Positions 56,813 to 64,000 of a DNA stretch of 64,000 nucleotides are shown in pieces; position 1 is the stretch's first letter; every line of letters begins with the position of its first letter. A program made the position numbers and the translations under genes. The notes under the pieces are model-generated. The model saw only the letters and a program-made list of their open reading frames with translations. It ran no database searches and was not told the origin of the DNA. The DNA lies in contig NZ_VHIV01000007.1 of the NCBI RefSeq assembly GCF_006494425.1, positions 124,001 through 188,000 of the forward strand, in the 5' to 3' direction. This DNA comes from Bacillus dicomae. Its GTDB lineage: Bacteria > Bacillota > Bacilli > Bacillales > Bacillaceae_G.

Positions 56813-57821
56813 GAGCTTCTACCTCCTTCAGCTGCACTTGCAGTCTTAGATGTTGTAATGCTTTTTGAATTTCCCTCTGTTCGCCTTGCAATTCTACAAG
56901 AAGATTTCCAAATAGCACATTTTGAAGTTCAATAATATTTCCGTACAGTACATTTACATCAACATTATAGTTTTTTGCGATATATGATAGTACCGGCTGT
57001 CCTGTCTCCTCACCAGTAAATGTTAGACGATAAATCTGACCACCATTTTGAATTTTCGCTAAAACACTTTCCGGTAAATGATCATTTATAACTGAGCGTA
57101 CAAAGTTTTGAGTCGTCTTTGTTTTCGGTTGCGTGAAAACATCAAACAGTTTTCCTTCTTCAATAACTTTTCCTTTCTCCATTACAGCTACACGGTGACA
57201 AATTTCTTTCACAACATGCATTTCATGTGTAATGAGAAGAATTGTTAAATTGTATTCTCGATTTACTTTCTTTAATAAGTTTAGAATTTCTGTCGTTGTT
57301 TCTGGATCTAAAGCTGATGTTGCCTCATCACATATAAGAATATCTGGTGATGTTGCGAGCGCTCTAGCGATACCAACACGCTGCTTTTGTCCGCCTGATA
57401 GCTGCTCTGGGTAATTGTTTGCCTTATCTTCTAACCCTACAAACTTCAGCAGTTCATTTACTCTTTCTTTTATCTCATTCTTTGGTACTTTCGCTAACTT
57501 TAATGGATAAGCAATATTCCCAAACACTGTTCTTGAATTAAATAAATTAAAGCTTTGAAAAATCATCCCGATTCTTTGTCTTAGCTTCCGTAATTCTTTC
57601 GTCGATAATGATGTAATATCTTTATCATCTATCGAAATCGTTCCTGACGTTGGTCTCTCTAACATGTTTACTAGGCGTAATAACGTACTCTTTCCAGCTC
57701 CACTAAAACCGATAATGCCAAAAATTTCGCCTTTTTCAACGGATAACGTTACATCCTCCACCGCATGAACAGATTGCCCACCTGATTCGTATACTTTACT
57801 TACATTTTTAAAAGAAATCAT
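56802..57821 (-). CDS. metN: Methionine ABC transporter ATP-binding protein
   Basis: ATPase subunit, 339 residues. Walker A GFSGAGKST at 38-46, signature LSGGQKQRVGIARAL near 140, Walker B ILICDEATSALDPET, and a C-terminal NIL domain (about 265-339) that senses methionine and inhibits transport. I start at the ATG at 57821, which has ATAGGAGGGG 6 bases upstream; a longer frame to 57923 would run through the riboswitch terminator and is rejected. Confidence 0.96.
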   Translation of the reverse strand: MISFKNVSKVYESGGQSVHAVEDVTLSVEKGEIFGIIGFSGAGKSTLLRLVNMLERPTSGTISIDDKDITSLSTKELRKLRQRIGMIFQSFNLFNSRTVFGNIAYPLKLAKVPKNEIKERVNELLKFVGLEDKANNYPEQLSGGQKQRVGIARALATSPDILICDEATSALDPETTTEILNLLKKVNREYNLTILLITHEMHVVKEICHRVAVMEKGKVIEEGKLFDVFTQPKTKTTQNFVRSVINDHLPESVLAKIQNGGQIYRLTFTGEETGQPVLSYIAKNYNVDVNVLYGNIIELQNVLFGNLLVELQGEQREIQKALQHLRLQVQLKEVEAHAS

Positions 57822-57878
57822 TTTTTCCCCTCCTATATGCTGTAAAAACTTGAAGTAGAGCTTTCGAGGTAAAATAAA

Positions 57879-57925
57879 AAGTGCTCTCCTTCTTATCAAC
57901 CATAAAGATAAGAAGGAGAGCACTT
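57879..57925 (-). terminator. Riboswitch-controlled terminator before metN
   Basis: Long stem AAGTGCTCTCCTTCTTATC / GATAAGAAGGAGAGCACTT, followed on the minus strand by TTTTTATTTTA. Confidence 0.93.
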
Positions 57926-57943
57926 ATATGTACTCGTTCACAT

Positions 57944-58053
57944 CTTCTCATCTTCCAAGCCTTTTATAAAGGCTTGCTGGAGTTAGCACGGTATTATAAA
58001 ACCCGTTGCTGAGGTATCGTAGGGCCAGTCCCTCCACCTCTCTGGATAAGAAT
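57944..58053 (-). promoter_or_regulatory. SAM-I (S-box) riboswitch aptamer
   Basis: On the minus strand: TTATCCAGAGAGG, then GGAGGGACTGGCCC, ACCTCAGCAAC and a closing GATGAG pairing with the 5' end. Placed 120 bases upstream of metN with a terminator between. High SAM should stop expression of methionine uptake. Confidence 0.95.
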
Positions 58054-58294
58054 GTATCGATTTAATTGTCGTTTAATTAATTCTCATTATAGAACTCAGA
58101 ATAATAAGAGTCAATACATTTTTTAGAAAAACATTAATTATTTCTTTATTAAAATTTTCAGATGAAAAATTCAATAAAAAATAGTAATCTTTAAAGTTAT
58201 GTAAAATTCTCCTCTTGCATATTTTTTAAAAGGATAATCTTCTTTACTAATTGAATAACATTATTTGAATATGAAATCGGAGGAAGATAAATAT

Positions 58295-58858
58295 ATGAAA
58301 ACAGCTCTTTTACTCGTTGATATTCAAAATGATTATTTTCCACACGGAAAGATGGAATTACGTAATCCAGTAGAAGCAAGCGCATATGCCAGCCAACTAC
58401 TAAAGCTCTTTAGAAAGAAAAACGAACCTATTTTTCATATCCAACACGTAGCAATAAAAGATAACGCTACTTTTTTCCTACCAAATACAGAAGGTGTGCA
58501 TATTCATGAAAGCGTACGTCCACTTAGAGAAGAAACCGTTGTACTCAAACATTATCCAAATAGTTTCCGCGAAACCGATCTTCTAGAACAATTACAACGT
58601 TTAAAGATTGAGCATGTCGTCATATGCGGGATGATGACTCACATGTGTATTGATGCTACTGTAAGAGCTGCTTTTGATTTCGGCTTGCAATGTACCGTTA
58701 TACATGATGCTTGTGCTACAAAAGATCTTTCTTTTAAGAATGCTACTATACCAGCCGTTTATATTCATAACACAATTTTAGCTAGTTTAAATGGGGTATA
58801 TGCAAATGTAATAAGTACAGAGGAATTTTTAGCTACAAAAAAACACTCCCTTCAGTGA
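58295..58858 (+). CDS. Isochorismatase-family cysteine hydrolase
   Basis: A 187-residue cytosolic hydrolase. Catalytic triad: Asp in LLVDIQNDYFP near 9, Lys in VVLKHYPNSF near 90, and Cys in MMTHMCIDATVRAAFD near 122, with the cis-peptide region CGMMTHM. Relatives hydrolyse nicotinamide, N-carbamoyl amines or isochorismate; the substrate is not clear. Start ATG 58295 with CGGAGGAAG about 11 bases upstream; a frame from 58265 would contain that site. Monocistronic. Confidence 0.87.
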   Translation: MKTALLLVDIQNDYFPHGKMELRNPVEASAYASQLLKLFRKKNEPIFHIQHVAIKDNATFFLPNTEGVHIHESVRPLREETVVLKHYPNSFRETDLLEQLQRLKIEHVVICGMMTHMCIDATVRAAFDFGLQCTVIHDACATKDLSFKNATIPAVYIHNTILASLNGVYANVISTEEFLATKKHSLQ

Positions 58859-58879
58859 GCAAAACCGAAAAGAGTGTTT
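58841..58879 (+). terminator. Terminator overlapping the end of the hydrolase gene
   Basis: Stem AAACACTC / GAGTGTTT; the stop codon (58856-58858) is in the loop. Followed by TCTTGTC, so moderate strength. Confidence 0.6.
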
Positions 58880-59089
58880 CTTGTCAAACCATAGATTTTC
58901 TTTCAAATTGTATTATACAGGAAATTCTTAAAATGAATACTAAAAAATGTGACTAATGAGTCAACTTTTCTCTTTTTTTTGTTTCTATTTCCATGTTTAT
59001 CCCGATATGAATAGGGTTTAGCTAGTTCCACTTACCAAATAGTAATATGTGGTAAATGTTTTTTGATTCAAATTAACTAGTCTCTTCTA

Positions 59090-59239
59090 TTAATTATCTG
59101 TTTGCTTTTGCTTCTTTTTCAAATATTCCGCACGTAACTTTTCAATTTGCTGCTTTTTATCAAATTTGACAGGCGTCTGTTTTTCATGAAACTTTGCCAC
59201 AGCTACCTGGCCTTTATAATCCAATTGATATTTTCCCAC
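59090..59239 (-). CDS. Small basic protein (49 residues)
   Basis: A short gene of 49 codons, starting at GTG 59239 with AGGTGA 5 bases upstream; a further GTG at 59248 would add three residues. The product is soluble and Lys-rich: GKYQLDYKGQVAVAKFHEKQ, then a helical tail QQIEKLRAEYLKKKQKQTDN. Periodic charge and the good initiation site support a real gene, though it is alone in a 670-base gap. I do not recognise the family. Confidence 0.6.
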   Translation of the reverse strand: MGKYQLDYKGQVAVAKFHEKQTPVKFDKKQQIEKLRAEYLKKKQKQTDN

Positions 59240-59365
59240 TTTGTTCACCTACTTTTCTTGTCTTTAAAGAGAATCTATTCAACCAATATAATATACCTTA
59301 TTTTACTGAAATAAACCTTATTACTTTATTGTTTATTAATTTTAGCTTAGTGGAAAATGAAAAAA

Positions 59366-59442
59366 AGTATATAAAGTGGAACTTTAATCAACCTTCACCA
59401 ATCGTGATTTTACGGGCTATCCGGCAAATAGCGGGATACAAT
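59366..59442 (+). repeat. Possible bcr1-like repeat fragment
   Basis: TATAAAGTGGAACTTTAATC at the left resembles what I recall as the beginning of B. cereus-group bcr1 repeats, and AGCGGGATACA at the right resembles their end. The middle differs. About 77 bases; a decayed copy is possible. The similar GCGGGATAAA end is seen at 48436 on the other strand. Confidence 0.4.
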
Positions 59443-59487
59443 AGACAATTTACGCTTCAATCCACATATAGAAATTTTTTCAAAAAA

Positions 59488-59516
59488 AGAGATCTTCGCA
59501 GACTGCGAAGATCTCT
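59488..59516 (-). terminator. Terminator of pruA
   Basis: Perfect stem AGAGATCTTCGCA / TGCGAAGATCTCT around GAC, followed on the minus strand by TTTTTTGAAAA. Confidence 0.92.
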
Positions 59517-59527
59517 TCTACTATTTC

Positions 59528-61075
59528 TTATAAAGTTTCAGAAGTAGTTTTTGCTTGCATGTGAAGTGCTAAGTAGTCAGGACCACCAGCTTTAGAGTCT
59601 GTACCAGACATGTTAAAGCCACCGAATGGTTGGTATCCTACGATTGCACCAGTACATCCACGGTTGAAGTATAAGTTACCTACATGGAAGTCTTCACGTG
59701 CTTTTTCAATATGGTCACGGTTGTTAGAGATAACTGCTCCTGTTAAACCGTATTCTGTATTGTTTGCAATTGCAAGTGCATGGTCAAAGTCTTTTGCTTT
59801 ACAGAATGCTACTACTGGTCCGAAGATTTCTTCTTTCATTAAGCGAGCATCTTCTGCAACGTCAGCAACGATTGTTGGTTGGATGAACCAGCCTTTAGAA
59901 TCGTCTCCTTCGCCACCTGCTAAGATTCTACCTTCTTCTTTACCAATTGCAACATAGCTCATTACTTTATCGAATGCAGCTTGGTCATTAACAGGACCCA
60001 TGTTTGTACCTAATACAGCTGGGTTAGCAACTGTTAATTCTTTCGTTAATTCAACAGCACGATTTAATACGTGATCGTATACATCTTCGTGGATTACTGC
60101 ACGAGAACATGCAGAACATTTTTGTCCTGAGAATCCGAATGCTGATGCAACGATAGATTTAGCTGCTAATTCAAGATCTGCTTCTTTATCAACAACGATT
60201 GTATCTTTACCGCCCATTTCAGCGATAACGCGTTTCAACCAAATTTGGCCTGGGTTTACTTTCGCTGCGCGCTCATAAATACGGATACCTACATCGCGAG
60301 ATCCAGTGAAGCTCACGAAACGTGTACGAGGGTGATCCACTAAGTAGTCACCAACTTCAGAACCATTACCTGGAACGAAGTTTACTACGCCAGCTGGTAA
60401 GCCAGCTTCTTCTAATACTTCCATGAATTTCGCAGCTACTACAGGAGTTGTACTAGCTGGTTTTAGTAATACTGTGTTACCAGAAACTAAAGCAGCTGTT
60501 GTCATACCTGCCATAATTGCGAATGGGAAGTTCCAAGGAGAAATGATAACACCTACTCCTAATGGAATGTAAGAGAAACGATTATATTCAATTGGACGGC
60601 TTTCTACTGGAATTCCGTCTTTTAATTTCAACATTTGACGACCATAATATTCCATAAAGTCGATTGCTTCTGCTGTATCAGCATCTGCCTCATTCCATGG
60701 TTTACCTGCTTCTTTTACAAGAATAGCAGAGAATTCATGTTTTCTGCGACGAACGATTGCTGCAGCGCGGAATAAAATGTCTGCACGCATTTCTGGCTTT
60801 GATTTTCTCCAAGTTTGGAATGTTTCATCCGCTACTTGCATTGCTTTTTCAGCTAACTCACGGCTTGCTTTTGAAACGCGACCAACAAGTTCCTCTTTAT
60901 TTGCAGGGTTTACAGAAACAATTTTGTCTTCTGTAGTGATTTTTTCTCCCCCAATAATTAATGGATAGTCTTGTCCAAGATAAGATTCTACTTTCTTTAA
61001 ACCTTCTTCAAACGCTAATTTGTTAGCCTCCACTGAAAAATCTGTAAATGGCTCATGTTTGTATGCTACTACCAT
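59528..61075 (-). CDS. pruA: 1-pyrroline-5-carboxylate dehydrogenase
   Basis: NAD-dependent dehydrogenase (also called RocA) that oxidises pyrroline-5-carboxylate/glutamate semialdehyde to glutamate in proline and arginine breakdown. 515 residues. Landmarks: [14 protein letters not shown] near 170, [10 protein letters not shown] near 248, catalytic Glu in [10 protein letters not shown] near 285, and catalytic Cys in GQKCSACSR near 320. Start ATG 61075 behind GGGAGG. A CGTTTACA half-site resembling cre is next to the ribosome binding site. Monocistronic; no putA/proline dehydrogenase adjacent. Confidence 0.95.
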   Translation of the reverse strand: MVVAYKHEPFTDFSVEANKLAFEEGLKKVESYLGQDYPLIIGGEKITTEDKIVSVNPANKEELVGRVSKASRELAEKAMQVADETFQTWRKSKPEMRADILFRAAAIVRRRKHEFSAILVKEAGKPWNEADADTAEAIDFMEYYGRQMLKLKDGIPVESRPIEYNRFSYIPLGVGVIISPWNFPFAIMAGMTTAALVSGNTVLLKPASTTPVVAAKFMEVLEEAGLPAGVVNFVPGNGSEVGDYLVDHPRTRFVSFTGSRDVGIRIYERAAKVNPGQIWLKRVIAEMGGKDTIVVDKEADLELAAKSIVASAFGFSGQKCSACSRAVIHEDVYDHVLNRAVELTKELTVANPAVLGTNMGPVNDQAAFDKVMSYVAIGKEEGRILAGGEGDDSKGWFIQPTIVADVAEDARLMKEEIFGPVVAFCKAKDFDHALAIANNTEYGLTGAVISNNRDHIEKAREDFHVGNLYFNRGCTGAIVGYQPFGGFNMSGTDSKAGGPDYLALHMQAKTTSETL

Positions 61076-61207
61076 TATTTTTAGCCTCCCCTTAGAAAAA
61101 CGTTTACATTTTACAACATTATTCTACACGATAATTTAGATTTATTCAAATATTCCTAGACTTATATTTTAAAAATTAATAAATTTTTAAAATATAATAA
61201 AAAAAAA

Positions 61208-61231
61208 GAGATTCATACATGCGTATGAATC
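61208..61231 (-). terminator. Terminator of the TSUP exporter gene
   Basis: Stem GATTCATAC / GTATGAATC around ATGC, touching the stop codon, followed on the minus strand by CTCTTTTTTT. Confidence 0.88.
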
Positions 61232-62001
61232 TACAAAATATGAGTATATTCCAAAACATTTTTTCCGATCAATAATATAGTAACTAATAAAAATAAAGTT
61301 CTTACATATCCAACACCTTTTTGAACTGCAAACTTCGATCCAAAATAAGCACCAAAAATCATCGATAATCCCATAATAATACCGTATTCAAAATGAATTA
61401 CGTCTAAAAATAAAAAAGTAATTAACGATACGATATTACTAACAAAGTTCAAAAGTTTTCCAGATGCTGCCGCTTGAATAAAATCCAAACCAATTAATAA
61501 AAATGCAAAAATTAAAAAGGATCCTGTCCCTGGTCCAAAAAATCCATCGTAAAACCCTATCATTAAAATAACAAAGAAAAATATTAATGTTTTTCTTTTC
61601 GTCATCTTCTTATAGGTAGATACACTTCCCCAATCCTTTTTCGCAATAATATAAATGGCAATGAATACCAACATCACAAGCACTAGCGGACGTAAAATAT
61701 CCGGCGGAATAAACTTTACTACTAAAGCACCTGCGACTGCTCCTATAACAGTTAACGGGATTAACTTTCCTACAATTTTAAAATCGACCTTTCCCGATCG
61801 AAGAAAATAAATTGCACTCGTAAACGTCCCCATCGTTGCAGCTAATTTATTCGTTGCAATTGCCGAAGCTGGTGGTAAACCAACAAACATAAGTGCCGGA
61901 AGCGAAATTAATCCTCCACCGCCAACAACTGAATCAATAAACGCTGCTAAAAATCCGAATGCAATTAATAAAATAATGACTTGAAAACTTAGTTCGTCCA
62001 T
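61231..62001 (-). CDS. TSUP-family (TauE/SafE) membrane exporter
   Basis: A 256-residue membrane protein with about eight helices. Both halves begin with the family motif: AAFIDSVVGGGGLISLPAL near 19 and GFYDGFFGPGTGSFLIFA near 150, reflecting an inverted repeat. Relatives export sulfite, sulfoacetate or other organosulfonates, or import sulfur compounds. No sulfur gene is directly adjacent. Monocistronic, upstream of pruA and downstream of camS. Confidence 0.87.
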   Translation of the reverse strand: MDELSFQVIILLIAFGFLAAFIDSVVGGGGLISLPALMFVGLPPASAIATNKLAATMGTFTSAIYFLRSGKVDFKIVGKLIPLTVIGAVAGALVVKFIPPDILRPLVLVMLVFIAIYIIAKKDWGSVSTYKKMTKRKTLIFFFVILMIGFYDGFFGPGTGSFLIFAFLLIGLDFIQAAASGKLLNFVSNIVSLITFLFLDVIHFEYGIIMGLSMIFGAYFGSKFAVQKGVGYVRTLFLLVTILLIGKNVLEYTHIL

Positions 62002-62066
62002 GCGCTTTACCCCTTACCCCTTTTTTATAACATTTTAAATTATAACAAAATTCCTCAAGAAAAAAA

Positions 62067-62087
62067 GCCGTTCCATAAAGGAACGAC
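62067..62087 (-). terminator. Terminator of ligA-camS
   Basis: Stem GCCGTTCC / GGAACGAC around ATAAA, followed on the minus strand by CTTTTTTTC. Confidence 0.85.
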
Positions 62088-62095
62088 CCTCCTAT

Positions 62096-63289
62096 TTAAT
62101 CTAAAATTTTCACAAACGGTTCATCTTGCTTCGCTTCACGTATAATAATCGCTTCTGGGCGCTCTACAGATTTAATCGTTACTTGTACTTTCATATAATT
62201 CGGGAAATATTCCGTAACAAGCCCGGCTACATATTGTGTAAAACCAATTATTTCTGCTTTTCCATTAAACTGGACAGGAATATCAAGCTTTATTTCTCTT
62301 AATTCATCGTCTCTATACATACCAGTACCGATAACAGCTGTATAGTCACCTTGGAAATAATCACTTAGTTTTGCTTTAAAGTTTGATACCCTCGCCAAAT
62401 CTTCACGTTTATTATCTGTTTTCGCTTGTTCAGATGGGAACAAATAATATTTCTCATTAATTTGTTTCCAATCCTCAACTGTTTCACTACCCTTTTCAAC
62501 ATTTGCATAAGAAACAAAGTTACCTGGCACAAGTGAAGCCTTCGGAGCCTGACGATAAATTGCAAATGTTATCGGAAGGTTTTTTGTTGCAGGATCTTTT
62601 TGATGCATAAACTTCAAGACTTCTTGCGCCATTTTTTTCCCTTCAGCTAACATTTTTTCATTCGAGATTGTAGCTTCACGCGGGTAACCATGTTCTTCAT
62701 TATAATAATGCACTGAATTCATTGCTAATCCAACTACAATGCCGCTACGCTCATCTTTGTCGCCGTTTTTCACATAATAATCATGCTCTAAAATATTGGA
62801 AATATATACTGGATTTTTTTTGTTTTTTTCTTCTAGTATTTCGGATCCTTCACCTAAAGCTGGATTTAATCCTATGTTTGGAAATTTAACTGCATCTTTT
62901 TTTAATGTGTCTTCTAGTTCTTTCTGTTCAGCATTTGTACGCTTTCTTTTGACAAGCATTTGTACATATTGAGTCTCTAGAGTATCTCCGCCTTTAAAGA
63001 AATAATCTTTCGTACTAAATGATTCCTTCGCAATACGCATTAATCCTGTTTCAAATTCATCTATATCAAGACGATTATTTACTCCTTGCACGACTAAACC
63101 ACGTGCCTTTCCACCATCAAATGGAATAGTCGTCTTATAATATTCATCCGACATAGCGTATTTTGGAACAACTGATTGTTCTTTTGCTTTCCCCGATTTC
63201 TCAACCACTTTGTCATCTTTGTCGGCACCTGCACTACACCCACTTACAAGTAGGCCAAGGCTTAATACCGCTAATGCTATTTTTTTCAT
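62096..63289 (-). CDS. camS: CamS family sex pheromone lipoprotein
   Basis: A 397-residue lipoprotein with signal peptide and lipobox VSGC (Cys18), followed by a charged linker and a CamS domain: YKTTIPFDGGKARGLVVQGV near 52, NIGLNPALGEG near 137 and TFAIYRQAPKASLVPGNF near 240. In enterococci and staphylococci the cleaved signal peptide acts as a pheromone; the mature protein's own role is unknown. It follows ligA by 16 bases and is the last gene of that unit. Confidence 0.93.
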   Translation of the reverse strand: MKKIALAVLSLGLLVSGCSAGADKDDKVVEKSGKAKEQSVVPKYAMSDEYYKTTIPFDGGKARGLVVQGVNNRLDIDEFETGLMRIAKESFSTKDYFFKGGDTLETQYVQMLVKRKRTNAEQKELEDTLKKDAVKFPNIGLNPALGEGSEILEEKNKKNPVYISNILEHDYYVKNGDKDERSGIVVGLAMNSVHYYNEEHGYPREATISNEKMLAEGKKMAQEVLKFMHQKDPATKNLPITFAIYRQAPKASLVPGNFVSYANVEKGSETVEDWKQINEKYYLFPSEQAKTDNKREDLARVSNFKAKLSDYFQGDYTAVIGTGMYRDDELREIKLDIPVQFNGKAEIIGFTQYVAGLVTEYFPNYMKVQVTIKSVERPEAIIIREAKQDEPFVKILD

Positions 63290-63305
63290 GGTAAGTTTGC
63301 ACCTC

Positions 63306-64000
<695 letters not shown>

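Noticed and set aside
57822-57923. Extended N-terminus for metN
   Set aside because: It would translate across the riboswitch terminator; ATG 57821 has a strong site.
61096-61111. cre-like sequence next to the pruA ribosome binding site
   Set aside because: Only the half CGTTTACA is good; the other half does not match the consensus.

Overview
The window is low-GC Firmicute chromosome from the Bacillus cereus group (cereus, thuringiensis or anthracis type). The evidence is the tandem CotB-type spore coat genes, ahpC-ahpF, the sigma-54 gab cluster, gatCAB next to dgkB, the drd deoxyribose salvage trio, ligA-camS, and intergenic sequence resembling bcr repeats. No rRNA, tRNA, intact insertion sequence, prophage or CRISPR array was seen. 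Both ends cut genes: an MFS carrier on the left and ligA on the right.

Left third (1-20 kb): an aromatic-acid-type MFS carrier, a nucleotidyltransferase and a duplicated P-loop ATPase; a SAM riboswitch in front of a metal-dependent cyclase; an orphan PqqD-like protein; a homospermidine-synthase-like protein; three barrel-repeat spore coat proteins; a ferredoxin-NADP reductase diverging from a siderophore ABC transporter, with two Fur boxes between them; the 5-deoxyribose salvage operon drdK-drdI-drdA; and ahpC-ahpF under a PerR-type box.

Middle (20-37.5 kb): a cluster that looks like a complete D-to-L amino acid conversion route (M20 hydrolase, NhaC-type antiporter, regulator, N-succinylamino acid racemase, GNAT transferase); small conserved proteins; a GAF-GAF-PAS-GGDEF-EAL protein in an operon with a TPP enzyme; and two RNA-modifying enzymes (Dus, RlmCD).

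Right third (37.5-64 kb): nupC behind a guanine riboswitch; a polysaccharide deacetylase lipoprotein; aminopeptidase AmpS; an SMR pump; gabT-gabR-gabD behind a clear sigma-54 promoter; a HAD phosphatase; dgkB; gatC-gatA-gatB; a MarR regulator beside an ArsA-type ATPase operon with a shared candidate operator; metN-metI-metQ behind a second SAM riboswitch; an isochorismatase-like hydrolase; a short unlisted gene near 59.1 kb; pruA; a TSUP exporter; camS and ligA.

Most of the window is well-known B. cereus-group core gene content. The less expected signals are the riboswitch-controlled cyclase, the c-di-GMP protein coupled to a TPP enzyme, the duplicated MarR operator, a perfect 25-bp inverted repeat upstream of dgkB, and an AT-rich intergenic element present twice. 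All identifications come from reading motifs and context; no database search was run.
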